Shown here: positions 49,814 through 59,358 of the stretch, piece by piece
Position numbering within the stretch: the stretch's first letter is position 1
How the letters are laid out: each line of letters opens with the position of its first letter
Assembly: GCF_006547145.1 (NCBI RefSeq)
Contig: NZ_CP041244.1
Span: 6,200,001 to 6,264,000 of the forward strand
DNA from: Actinomadura sp. WMMA1423
GTDB lineage: Bacteria > Actinomycetota > Actinomycetes > Streptosporangiales > Streptosporangiaceae
Reading direction: 5' to 3'
Length of the DNA stretch: 64,000 bases
The notes under the pieces: model-generated
Database searches by the model: none
Seen by the model: only the letters and a program-made list of their open reading frames with translations
What the model was told of the DNA's origin: nothing
Made by a program: the position numbers and the translations under genes

Positions 49814-51442
<1,629 letters not shown>

Positions 51443-51482
51443 GATCGGCAGACCGGGCGGGCTCGTCCCGTCCGGGAGCGTA

Positions 51483-51519
51483 GGCGAGACCCCCGTCCGA
51501 TCCGGGCGGGGGTCTCGCC
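51483..51519 (+). terminator. Terminator after groEL
   Basis: A perfect 13-bp inverted repeat, GGCGAGACCCCCG/CGGGGGTCTCGCC, with an 11-nt loop lies 40 nt after groEL. Confidence 0.75.
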
Positions 51520-51661
51520 GCGTCCAGGCGAGAAGAGCCGAAAGTTTCGCGACACGCGGCAGCGAAGTGACCACGACGCGTAGTAACTCCAGGTTCGCTC
51601 CCGCACTGTGACCATTCCGTTGTAGAGGACAGTGGAGACACGCCCGGGGGTGCTGGGCATC

Positions 51662-52354
51662 ATGCTTGACGTGACCGAGGGAAGCTTCGCCGGGACCATG
51701 ACCGCGCGCGCTGTCGAACCCTCGAGTGGGCCCGCCCCTCCCCACCCCGGCGCCGTCGGCCGCGGGACGCGGGCGCTGCGCGCCGCTGACGCCGGCGACG
51801 GCGACCTCAAGGAGCTGACCCATCTCGCGGTCCAGGGCGACCCGGGCGCCATCGAGGTCCTCATCGCCGAGGTGCGTCCCATGATCGTCCGGTACTGCCG
51901 CGCGCGGCTCGGACGGGTCTCCGGGCAGTACCACATCGCCGACGACGTGGCCCAGGAGGTCTGCATCGCCGTCCTGTCGGCCCTGCCCCGCTACCGGGAC
52001 ATGGGCCGGCCGTTCGCGTCCTTCGTCTTCGGCATCGCCGCGCACAAGATCGCGGACGCGCTGCGCAGCGCGGTCCGCGCCGCCGTCCCCACCGAGGACC
52101 TGCCCGACGGTCCGGACGACCGTCCCGGGCCCGAGGAGACGGTGGTCCGCTACATCGAGGCGCAGCGCGCCCGCGACCTGCTCATGCGGCTGCCCGAGCA
52201 CCAGCGCGAGCTGGTGCTGCTGCGGGTCGTCGCGGGCCTGTCGGCGGAGGAGACGGGGAATGTGCTGGGCATGTCCGCGGGGGCGGTACGGGTCGCGCAG
52301 CACCGGGCTCTGGCCCGGCTTCGTGCGATGGCCAGAGAGGAGTCGATCGCTTGA
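51662..52354 (+). CDS. sigD: RNA polymerase sigma factor SigD
   Basis: A ~230-residue group 4 (ECF-type) sigma factor. Region 2 is IADDVAQEVCIAVLSALPRYRDMGRPFASFVFGIAAHKIADALR and region 4 is LPEHQRELVLLRVVAGLSAEETG...SAGAVRVAQHRALARLR. Both strongly resemble mycobacterial and Streptomyces SigD, and the downstream rsdA, DUF5319 and guaB genes give the same neighbourhood. The start is uncertain: ATG at 51662 or 51698, with an earlier GTG at 51632; the N-terminal 45 residues are not conserved. It is translationally coupled to rsdA. Confidence 0.9.
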   Translation: MLDVTEGSFAGTMTARAVEPSSGPAPPHPGAVGRGTRALRAADAGDGDLKELTHLAVQGDPGAIEVLIAEVRPMIVRYCRARLGRVSGQYHIADDVAQEVCIAVLSALPRYRDMGRPFASFVFGIAAHKIADALRSAVRAAVPTEDLPDGPDDRPGPEETVVRYIEAQRARDLLMRLPEHQRELVLLRVVAGLSAEETGNVLGMSAGAVRVAQHRALARLRAMAREESIA

Positions 52355-53265
52355 CGGAGCGCGGCCCCCACACCGGCCTGCGGGGCGCCTCGGATCCGAC
52401 GGAGCCTTCGCCTTCCGGCGACGCCCCGGCCCCGGCACCGGCGTCCCGTCCGTTCGCCGCGCCGGTGGACCTGTCCGCGGTGCGCCGTACCGACGCGCTC
52501 ATCGAGTCGCTGGCGGCGCGGGACGCTGCCGGTACCGCGGCCGGCGCTGAGCCCTCCGCGGGGGGCCCTGCCGAGGGCGCCGCGGCGGGCCCGGGCGAAC
52601 TCCTGCGCCCCGGTCGGCGGGACGGCGAGCCCGACACGGCGGAGCAGAGCAGGGCCGACGACCGCGACCCCGCGGTGCGGCTCCTGCGCGCGCTGATCGT
52701 CGACGTCGACGACCAGGCGAGCGACGACCGGAGGAGCGACACCCCCGGCCCGCCCGCGCCCTCGGGCCCCGGCCCGCGCCGCCGCGGGCCGCGCACCATC
52801 GTGGCCCTGGGCGTCGCCGGCGCCGTCCTCGCCAGCAGCGGCGTCGCGGTCGCCGGCGGAGGCGCCGAACGCACCACCGCGTCCCCGGCGCCGAGCGCGT
52901 CCGGCGTGGCGGAGGAGGCCGGCAGGACGGTCGACACGGAGGCCGGCGTCCTCGACCGCCCGCGACCGCCCGCGCGCCCCGCGCCGGAACGTCCCGCGGT
53001 GCGCACACCGTCCGGCGACCCGGACCCGGACCCGCGCCAGGGGCGCGAGGACTACCGGCCGTTCAAGCGGCGCGGTGAAAGGGGCGGCCCCCGGCGCATC
53101 CCCCGCCGTCCCCCGCTCCGGCAGGAGGCCCCGATGATGGCCACGGATCCGGCCGACAGGCCCGAGACGCAGCCGGTCTCCGACCCGCGGCTCCGCCTGG
53201 ACGACCTGCGCCGCATGGCCCGTTCACGCGCGCTCGGATACCAGGACCGTTCCACCGAGGACTGA
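52351..53265 (+). CDS. rsdA: Anti-sigma-D factor RsdA
   Basis: A 304-residue single-pass membrane protein. The N-terminal segment VDLSAVRRTDALIESLAARD, then DPAVRLLRALIVDVDDQ, matches the short sigma-D-binding region of RsdA. A Pro/Ala-rich stretch leads to one transmembrane helix (TIVALGVAGAVLASSGVAVA), and the outer part is Pro/Arg-rich and probably disordered. It starts at TTG inside the sigD stop (TTGA overlap) after AGAGGAG. It should sequester SigD at the membrane until proteolysis releases it, as known in mycobacteria. Confidence 0.85.
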   Translation: MTERGPHTGLRGASDPTEPSPSGDAPAPAPASRPFAAPVDLSAVRRTDALIESLAARDAAGTAAGAEPSAGGPAEGAAAGPGELLRPGRRDGEPDTAEQSRADDRDPAVRLLRALIVDVDDQASDDRRSDTPGPPAPSGPGPRRRGPRTIVALGVAGAVLASSGVAVAGGGAERTTASPAPSASGVAEEAGRTVDTEAGVLDRPRPPARPAPERPAVRTPSGDPDPDPRQGREDYRPFKRRGERGGPRRIPRRPPLRQEAPMMATDPADRPETQPVSDPRLRLDDLRRMARSRALGYQDRSTED

Positions 53266-53303
53266 ACGCCCGGGCACGCGCCCGAGAGCGGGCGGGGCAC
53301 CGG

Positions 53304-53693
53304 TCAGTTCTCGTCGCGGCCCTCTTCGCTGTCGATCACGCCGTCGACGTAGCCGCGGGCGTACTCCCAGCTGACGTAGTCGACAGGGTCGGGGGAGAGG
53401 GCGGGTTCGTGCACGCGGGGGAGGCCCTGGTCCAGCAGGTGGCGCAGGTTGCCGTGCAGGAGCTCCCAGTCGATGTAGTGGAGCTTGCCGCAGTCGCCGC
53501 AGTCGACGGTGAGGCCGCGCACTCCGAGCGGCTCCAGCAGGGCCCGGAAGACCTCCAGGTCGGCGAGGTCGGCCAGCACGTCCTCCCGCTCCGTCACGCT
53601 GAGCGGAGCGGTCTCGTCGCCCGGGTCGCCGAGCGCCGCCGCCGGATCCTCCGGGTCTCCGGCGAACGGGTCGAGCGGAGCATCGTCGTGCAC
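53304..53693 (-). CDS. DUF5319 family protein
   Basis: A 129-residue acidic protein of unknown function: LDPFAGDPEDPAAAL near the start, then ERE-DVLADLADLEVFRALLEPLGVRG, DCGDCGKLHYIDWELL and YVSWEYARGYVDG. Two Cys and a nearby His in CGDCGKLH could bind a metal. The same protein lies between rsdA and guaB in mycobacteria, from memory. It is convergent with rsdA. TAGCGT lies exactly 6 nt before its GTG, the leaderless spacing. Confidence 0.85.
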   Translation of the reverse strand: MHDDAPLDPFAGDPEDPAAALGDPGDETAPLSVTEREDVLADLADLEVFRALLEPLGVRGLTVDCGDCGKLHYIDWELLHGNLRHLLDQGLPRVHEPALSPDPVDYVSWEYARGYVDGVIDSEEGRDEN

Positions 53694-53699
53694 ACCCCC

Positions 53700-53705
53700 A
53701 CGCTA
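53700..53705 (-). promoter_or_regulatory. Leaderless-type -10 element of the DUF5319 gene
   Basis: TAGCGT on the minus strand ends 6 nt before the GTG with no ribosome binding site. Confidence 0.45.
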
Positions 53706-53935
53706 CTGCGCGAGGCCCCGTGAGGTGCACCCCCGCTCCTTTAAGTGCGCGAACGACCGCGAAGCGTGAGTGCGCGCCGGGGAATGGGAAGGACCGCCCG
53801 GCGTGTTGGGAGATGTCATCAAGACCACGTGACCGCCGCGTGCAAAGCCCGTCCCGCCGCGGGCCCAGGCCCCTACCATGGGGACAGGGTCCCTCGTGAC
53901 CTGGCCCGACGTCGCACCACCACGGGAAGGTTGTC

Positions 53936-55432
53936 ATGAACCCCGCCGCCGCGCCCGACAAGTTCCTCCCGCAGGGCCTCACCTTCGACGACGTGCTCCT
54001 GCTGCCGGGCTACTCCGACCTCCAGCCGGGCGAGGCCGACACCACCACCCGGCTGACCCGCGAGATCTCGCTGCGGATCCCGCTCGTCTCGGCGGCGATG
54101 GACACCGTGACCGAGGCCCGCACGGCGGTCGCGATGGCGCGCCAGGGCGGCATCGGCGTGCTGCACCGCAACATGTCGATCGAGGAGCAGGCCGCGGAGG
54201 CCGACCGGGTCAAGCGCTCCGAGGCCGGGATGATCACCAACCCGGTGACCTGCCTGCCGGACGCCACGCTCGCCGACGTCGAGGCGCTGTGCGCCCGCTA
54301 CCGGATCTCCGGCGTCCCGGTCACCGACGTGCGCGGCGTCCTCGTCGGCATCGTGACCAACCGGGACATGCGCTTCGAGACCGACCTGTCCCGCTCCGTC
54401 CGCGAGGTCATGACGGCGATGCCGCTCGTCACCGCCCCGGTGGACGTCTCCCGCGAGGACGCGTTCCGCCTGCTCGCGGGCAACAAGGTGGAGAAGCTCC
54501 CGCTCGTCGACTCCGACGGCCGCCTCAAGGGCCTGATCACCACCAAGGACTTCACCAAGAGCGAGCAGTACCCCGACTCCACCAAGGACGCCGACGGCCG
54601 CCTGCTCGTCGCCGCGGCCGTGGGCGTCGGCGAGGACGCGCTGCTGCGCGCCCGCGCCCTCATCGAGGCCGGCACCGACGTGATCATCGTGGACACGGCG
54701 CACGGCCACTCCAAGGGCGTCGCCGACACGATCGCCGCGATCAAGGGCGGCTCGTCGGTCCAGGTCGTCGGCGGGAACGTGGCGACCGAGGCGGGCGCCA
54801 GGGTCCTGATCGAGGCGGGCGCCGACGCGATCAAGGTCGGCGTCGGCCCCGGCTCGATCTGCACGACCCGCATCGTCGCCGGCGTCGGCGTCCCGCAGAT
54901 CACCGCGATCTTCGAGGCGTCCCGCGCGGCGAAGGAGGCCGGCGTCCCGGTGATCGGGGACGGCGGCCTGCAGTACTCGGGCGACATCGCCAAGGCCCTG
55001 GTCGCGGGCGCCGACACCGTGATGCTCGGCAGCCTGCTCGCGGGCGTCGAGGAGTCCCCGGGCGAACTGATCTTCGTCCACGGCAAGCAGTACAAGTCGT
55101 ACCGGGGCATGGGCTCGCTCGGCGCGATGCGCAACCGCGAGCGCGGCGCCTCCTACTCCAAGGACCGCTACGCCCAGGCCGACGTCAACGCCGAGGAGAA
55201 GCTGATCCCGGAGGGCGTCGAGGGCCAGGTCCCCTACCGCGGGCCCCTCGCCAACGTCGCGCACCAGCTCGTCGGCGGGCTCCACCAGTCGATGTGGTAC
55301 GCGGGCACCCGCACCGTTCCCGAGCTCCAGGAGCGCGGCCAGCTCATGCGCATCAGCGTCGCCGGCCTGCGCGAGAGCCACCCGCACGACATCCAGATGA
55401 CGGTCGAGGCCCCCAACTACCAGGGTCGGTGA
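53936..55432 (+). CDS. guaB: IMP dehydrogenase
   Basis: A 498-residue NAD-dependent IMP dehydrogenase that makes XMP, the committed step to GMP. The catalytic Cys309 is in GPGSICTTRI, the TIM-barrel is interrupted by two CBS domains (about residues 95-210), and NRERGASYSKDRY is the active-site flap. GGGAAGG precedes the ATG. A TACCAT at about 53875 is a possible -10. It is followed by the paralogue guaB3. Confidence 0.97.
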   Translation: MNPAAAPDKFLPQGLTFDDVLLLPGYSDLQPGEADTTTRLTREISLRIPLVSAAMDTVTEARTAVAMARQGGIGVLHRNMSIEEQAAEADRVKRSEAGMITNPVTCLPDATLADVEALCARYRISGVPVTDVRGVLVGIVTNRDMRFETDLSRSVREVMTAMPLVTAPVDVSREDAFRLLAGNKVEKLPLVDSDGRLKGLITTKDFTKSEQYPDSTKDADGRLLVAAAVGVGEDALLRARALIEAGTDVIIVDTAHGHSKGVADTIAAIKGGSSVQVVGGNVATEAGARVLIEAGADAIKVGVGPGSICTTRIVAGVGVPQITAIFEASRAAKEAGVPVIGDGGLQYSGDIAKALVAGADTVMLGSLLAGVEESPGELIFVHGKQYKSYRGMGSLGAMRNRERGASYSKDRYAQADVNAEEKLIPEGVEGQVPYRGPLANVAHQLVGGLHQSMWYAGTRTVPELQERGQLMRISVAGLRESHPHDIQMTVEAPNYQGR

Positions 55433-55503
55433 CCTGACGTAAGCTCTTCCGGGGCTTGGTCCCGCGGACCGCGGGAAGATCGTTCACGTGGAGGAAGGGC
55501 GCA

Positions 55504-56631
55504 GTGGCTGCTGAGGTGGAGATCGGCCGTGGCAAGAGCGGTCGCCGGGCGTACGCCTTCGACGACATCGGCATCGTGCCGTCCCGCCGGACGCGCGACC
55601 CCGAGGAGGTCAGCGTCGCCTGGCAGATCGACGCCTACCGGTTCGAGATGCCGCTGGTCGTCGCGCCGATGGACAGCGTCGTCAGCCCCGCCACCGCGAT
55701 CGCCGTCGGACGGCTCGGCGGCCTCGCCGTCCTCGACCTCGAAGGGCTCTGGACGCGCTACGAGGCCCCCGAGCCGCTGCTCGCCGAGATCGCCTCGCTG
55801 GACGACGTCCGCGCCACCGAGCGGCTCCAGGAGATCTACTCCGAGCCGATCAAGGAGGAGCTGATCGGCCGCCGGATCGAGGAGGTCCGCGAGGCGGGGG
55901 TCACCGTCGCGGCGCGGCTGTCGCCGCAGCGCACCGCCCAGTTCCACAAGGCCGTCATCGACGCCGGCGTCGACCTGTTCGTGATCCGCGGGACGACCGT
56001 GTCCGCCGAGCACGTCTCCGGGCGCGCCGAGCCGCTGAACCTCAAGCAGTTCATCTACGACCTCGACGTCCCGGTGATCGTCGGCGGCTGCTCCACCTAC
56101 ACGGCCGCGCTGCACCTGATGCGCACCGGCGCGGCCGGCGTGCTGGTCGGGTTCGGCGGCGGCTCCGGGCACACCACGCGGACCGTCCTCGGCGTGGCCG
56201 TACCCATGGCCACCGCGGTCGCCGACGTGGCCGCCGCCCGCCGCGACTACATGGACGAGTCCGGCGGCCGCTACGTGCACGTGATCGCCGACGGCGGCAT
56301 GGTCAACAGCGGCGACATCGCCAAGGCGTTCGCCTGCGGCTCCGACGCCGTGATGGTCGGCTCCCCGTTCGCCCGCTCCACCGAGGCGCCCGGACGCGGC
56401 TACCACTGGGGCAGCGAGGCCCACCACGGCGACGTTCCCCGCGGCACCCGCCTCGAACTCGGGACGATCGGGTCGATGGAGCAGATCCTGCACGGCCCGT
56501 CCCACGTCGCCGACGGCTCCATGAACCTGATCGGGGCGCTGCGCCGCTCGATGGCCACCGCCGGGTACACCGAGCTGAAGGAGTTCCAGCGGGTCCAGGT
56601 CGTCGTCGCGCCGGGCCAGTCCACGGACTGA
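55504..56631 (+). CDS. guaB3: GuaB3-type IMP dehydrogenase-related protein
   Basis: A 375-residue TIM-barrel protein of the IMPDH/GMP-reductase superfamily without CBS domains (TIGR01304-type). It starts at GTG after GGAGGAAGG. The phosphate-binding GGMVNSGDIAKAFACGSDAVMVGSPFA and the C-terminal LRRSMATAGYTELKEFQ are conserved. The loop aligned to the catalytic GPGSICTTR reads GGGSGHTTR, so the nucleophilic Cys is replaced by His223. It may therefore be regulatory or catalyse a different reaction; a GMP reductase activity has been reported for a cyanobacterial GuaB3 that, from memory, retains the Cys. Confidence 0.92.
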   Translation: MAAEVEIGRGKSGRRAYAFDDIGIVPSRRTRDPEEVSVAWQIDAYRFEMPLVVAPMDSVVSPATAIAVGRLGGLAVLDLEGLWTRYEAPEPLLAEIASLDDVRATERLQEIYSEPIKEELIGRRIEEVREAGVTVAARLSPQRTAQFHKAVIDAGVDLFVIRGTTVSAEHVSGRAEPLNLKQFIYDLDVPVIVGGCSTYTAALHLMRTGAAGVLVGFGGGSGHTTRTVLGVAVPMATAVADVAAARRDYMDESGGRYVHVIADGGMVNSGDIAKAFACGSDAVMVGSPFARSTEAPGRGYHWGSEAHHGDVPRGTRLELGTIGSMEQILHGPSHVADGSMNLIGALRRSMATAGYTELKEFQRVQVVVAPGQSTD

Positions 56632-56729
56632 GAGCGAGCCCACCCTCGTTCAGTCGCATCTCGGGGTGAACCGGTCCTTACTCTTGGGTAGGAACCGTTC
56701 GGAAACCGAACCGCTTGGGGGGATGCGCG

Positions 56730-58469
56730 ATGACGGGATCACCGGTGACCGGCCTTGGAAGCTCTCGGCTCGGCCCGGCCGAGCGGGCGGCGGCCCTGGA
56801 CCGCATGGCCCGCGAGGAGTTCGACGTCGTCGTGGTCGGCGGCGGGATCGTCGGCGCGGGCGCGGCCCTCGACGCGGCCACCCGGGGCCTGTCGGTCGCG
56901 GTGGTCGAGGCCCGTGACTACGCCTCGGGGACGTCGTCGCGTTCCTCCAAGCTGATCCACGGCGGGCTGCGCTACCTGGAGCAGTACAACTTCGACCTCG
57001 TCCGGGAGGCGCTGACCGAGCGCGCCCTCCTGCTCCAGCAGATCGCGCCGCACCTGGTGAAGCCCGTCCCGTTCCTGCTCCCGACCACGCACCGCGTGTG
57101 GGAGCGCGCGTACTTCGGGGCGGGCGTGGCCCTCTACGACCTCCTGTCGTTCCAGATGGGCAGCACGCGCGGCGTCCCGCACCACCGGCACCTGACGCGC
57201 CGCGGCGCGCTGCGCCTCGCGCCGTCCCTGCGCAAGGACGCCTTCACCGGCGCGATCCAGTACTGGGACGCGCAGGTCGACGACGCCCGCTACGTCCTGG
57301 CCGTGCTGCGGACGGCCGCGGAGTTCGGCGCCCAGATCGCCTCGCGGACCCAGTGCCTCGGGTTCCTGCGCGAGGGGGAGCGCGTCACCGGCCTGCGCAT
57401 CCGCGACCTCGAGGGCAACACGACCAGCGAGGTCCGCGCGAAGCAGGTCGTCAACGCCACCGGCGTGTGGAGCGACGACATCCAGGAGCTCGTCGGCGGG
57501 CGCGGCCAGATCCATGTGAAGGCCTCCAAGGGCATCCACCTGGTCGTCCCGAAGGACCGCATCCACTCGTCCACCGGGCTCATCCTGCGCACCGAGAAGT
57601 CGGTGCTGTTCGTGATCCCGTGGGGCCGCCACTGGATCATCGGGACCACCGACACCGCGTGGGACCTCGATCGGGCCCACCCGGCGGCGTCCCGGGCCGA
57701 CATCGACTACGTGCTGGACCACGTCAACTCCGTCCTGGCCACTCCGCTCACGCACGACGACGTGGAGGGCGTCTACGCGGGCCTGCGCCCCCTCCTGACC
57801 GGTGAGACCGAGGAGACGTCCAAGCTCTCCCGCGAGCACGTGGTCGCGCACCCCGTCCCCGGGCTCGTCCTCGTCGCGGGCGGCAAGTACACGACCTACC
57901 GGGTCATGGCCAAGGACGCCATCGACGCGGTCGCCCACGGCCTCGACGGCAAGGTGGCCGAGTCCTGCACCGACCGGATCCCGCTCGTCGGCGGCGACGG
58001 CTTCCAGGCGATGTGGAACGCCCGCCACCGCCTCGCCGCCCGCTCCGGCCTGCACGTGGCCCGCATCGAGCACCTCCTGCGCCGCTACGGGACGCTCGTG
58101 GACGACCTGCTCGCACTCATCTCCGACAAGCCCGACCTCGGCAAGCCGCTGTCCGGCGCCGACGACTACCTGCGCGCCGAGGTCGTCTACGCCGCCACCC
58201 ACGAGGGCGCCCGCCACCTCAACGACGTCCTGGCCCGCCGCACCCGCATCTCCATCGAGACGTGGGATCGCGGCGTCGGCGTCGCCCAGGAGGCCGCCGA
58301 CCTCCTCGCCCCCGTGCTCGGCTGGTCCAAGAAGCAGCGCGACCGCGAGATCGAGTACTACCGCAAGCGCGTCGAGGCCGAACGGGCGTCCCAGACCCAG
58401 GAGGACGACCAGGAGGCCGACGCCCGCCGCCGCGGCGCCCCCGAGATCGTCCCCGTCGCCACCCCCTGA
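56730..58469 (+). CDS. glpD: Glycerol-3-phosphate dehydrogenase (FAD, aerobic type)
   Basis: A 579-residue membrane-associated flavoenzyme that oxidises glycerol-3-phosphate to dihydroxyacetone phosphate and feeds electrons to quinone. The dinucleotide fold is VVVVGGGIVGAGAALDAATR, followed by SGTSSRSSKLIHGGLRYLE and GGKYTTYRVMAKDAID. The C-terminal ~45 residues are a charged tail. The ATG at 56730 lies behind GGGGGGATG; a TTG five codons earlier is possible. It separates guaB3 from the GMC oxidoreductase found nearby in mycobacteria. Confidence 0.94.
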   Translation: MTGSPVTGLGSSRLGPAERAAALDRMAREEFDVVVVGGGIVGAGAALDAATRGLSVAVVEARDYASGTSSRSSKLIHGGLRYLEQYNFDLVREALTERALLLQQIAPHLVKPVPFLLPTTHRVWERAYFGAGVALYDLLSFQMGSTRGVPHHRHLTRRGALRLAPSLRKDAFTGAIQYWDAQVDDARYVLAVLRTAAEFGAQIASRTQCLGFLREGERVTGLRIRDLEGNTTSEVRAKQVVNATGVWSDDIQELVGGRGQIHVKASKGIHLVVPKDRIHSSTGLILRTEKSVLFVIPWGRHWIIGTTDTAWDLDRAHPAASRADIDYVLDHVNSVLATPLTHDDVEGVYAGLRPLLTGETEETSKLSREHVVAHPVPGLVLVAGGKYTTYRVMAKDAIDAVAHGLDGKVAESCTDRIPLVGGDGFQAMWNARHRLAARSGLHVARIEHLLRRYGTLVDDLLALISDKPDLGKPLSGADDYLRAEVVYAATHEGARHLNDVLARRTRISIETWDRGVGVAQEAADLLAPVLGWSKKQRDREIEYYRKRVEAERASQTQEDDQEADARRRGAPEIVPVATP

Positions 58470-58484
58470 CCCCGGAGGCCCCGC

Positions 58485-59120
58485 TCAGGGGTCGAGGCGG
58501 CCTCGCATGAGGGACTTGCCGGTGCTGTAGAGCTCGGCGGGGACCCGGGCGGGATCGAGGAGGTGCTGGAAGGCCAGGCCGAAGTCGAGGGCCATGGTCA
58601 GGGTGGCGCGGTCGTCCGGCGCGATGCCGTCGGCGGCGTCGCCGTCCTCGGGTGCGAGCTCGCGGGCGAGTTCCGCGCGGCGCTCGGCGTACCAGTCGGC
58701 GATGCGCCAGCCGGCGGCGTAGTCGCGCATGCCGTAGAGCCAGAACTCGACCAGGAGCAGGGCGAGGCGGCGGGGCGCCTCGCCAGAGTCGCGGCGGGAC
58801 GGGCGGCCGCCTGGGTCGGGGTCCTCGGCGGCGGCTCGGAGCTCCTCGCAGACGTCGGTACGGGTGCGGGCGCTGGTGATGCGCTCCATCAGGGCGAGCA
58901 GCAGGTCGGTCTTGCCGGCGAAGTTGGAGTAGACGGCGCCCTTGGTGAGGCCCGCGGCCGCGGCGATGTCGTCGAGCGAGGCGCCGTGGATGCCGCGTTC
59001 GGCCCAGAGGTGCTCGGCGGCGGTGAGCAGGGCGGCGCGGGTCTGCTCCCGCCGGTCGCGGCGCGGCCGGGGGTGCTCGTCTCCACCCTCGGGCGTGCTG
59101 TGGCCGCGGGCATGCGTCAT
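58485..59120 (-). CDS. TetR-family transcriptional regulator
   Basis: A 211-residue repressor. The HTH is in the N-terminus: RREQTRAALLTAAEHLWAERG, LDDIAAAAGLTKGAVYSNFAGKTDLLLALME. The C-terminal ligand domain (~80-205) is not assignable. GAGGGAG precedes the ATG. It is divergent from the aldehyde dehydrogenase gene, with two palindromes between them, so it probably represses itself and that gene in response to an aldehyde or acid. Confidence 0.9.
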   Translation of the reverse strand: MTHARGHSTPEGGDEHPRPRRDRREQTRAALLTAAEHLWAERGIHGASLDDIAAAAGLTKGAVYSNFAGKTDLLLALMERITSARTRTDVCEELRAAAEDPDPGGRPSRRDSGEAPRRLALLLVEFWLYGMRDYAAGWRIADWYAERRAELARELAPEDGDAADGIAPDDRATLTMALDFGLAFQHLLDPARVPAELYSTGKSLMRGRLDP

Positions 59121-59231
59121 CGGTTCTCCCTCGGACGGCGCCGCGGGCGGCGCTGAGATTCTCCTCCTGCTTTCGGAGATACACCGGGCGGGCGCGGTCG
59201 GTCACCGACTTGCACAACTCCCTCTGGCTTG

Positions 59232-59244
59232 GAACGGTCCGTTC
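59232..59244. promoter_or_regulatory. Candidate TetR operator 1
   Basis: GAACGG-T-CCGTTC is a perfect 13-bp inverted repeat of a type often bound by TetR regulators. It lies about 110 bp upstream of tetR, so it fits autorepression. Confidence 0.55.
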
Positions 59245-59300
59245 GGCGGGGGGTTGTCAGCCGCGACCGGAGATCGCGGGAGCCAGTGGGACATATCACT

Positions 59301-59320
59301 GCAAGTAGCGCATTACTTGC
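59301..59320. promoter_or_regulatory. Candidate operator 2 upstream of the aldehyde dehydrogenase gene
   Basis: GCAAGTA-N6-TACTTGC is a perfect 20-bp inverted repeat located about 40-60 bp before the proposed leaderless start of the dehydrogenase. It differs from operator 1, so a second regulator or a second binding mode is possible. Confidence 0.5.
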
Positions 59321-59346
59321 GGGTAGCCAAACCGGGCAGGTGGCCA

Positions 59347-59352
59347 TACCCT
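59347..59352 (+). promoter_or_regulatory. Leaderless-type -10 element of the aldehyde dehydrogenase gene
   Basis: TACCCT ends exactly 6 nt before the ATG and there is no ribosome binding site. This also supports the choice of this ATG despite the unusual N-terminal repeats. Confidence 0.5.
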
Positions 59353-59358
59353 GCCTGC

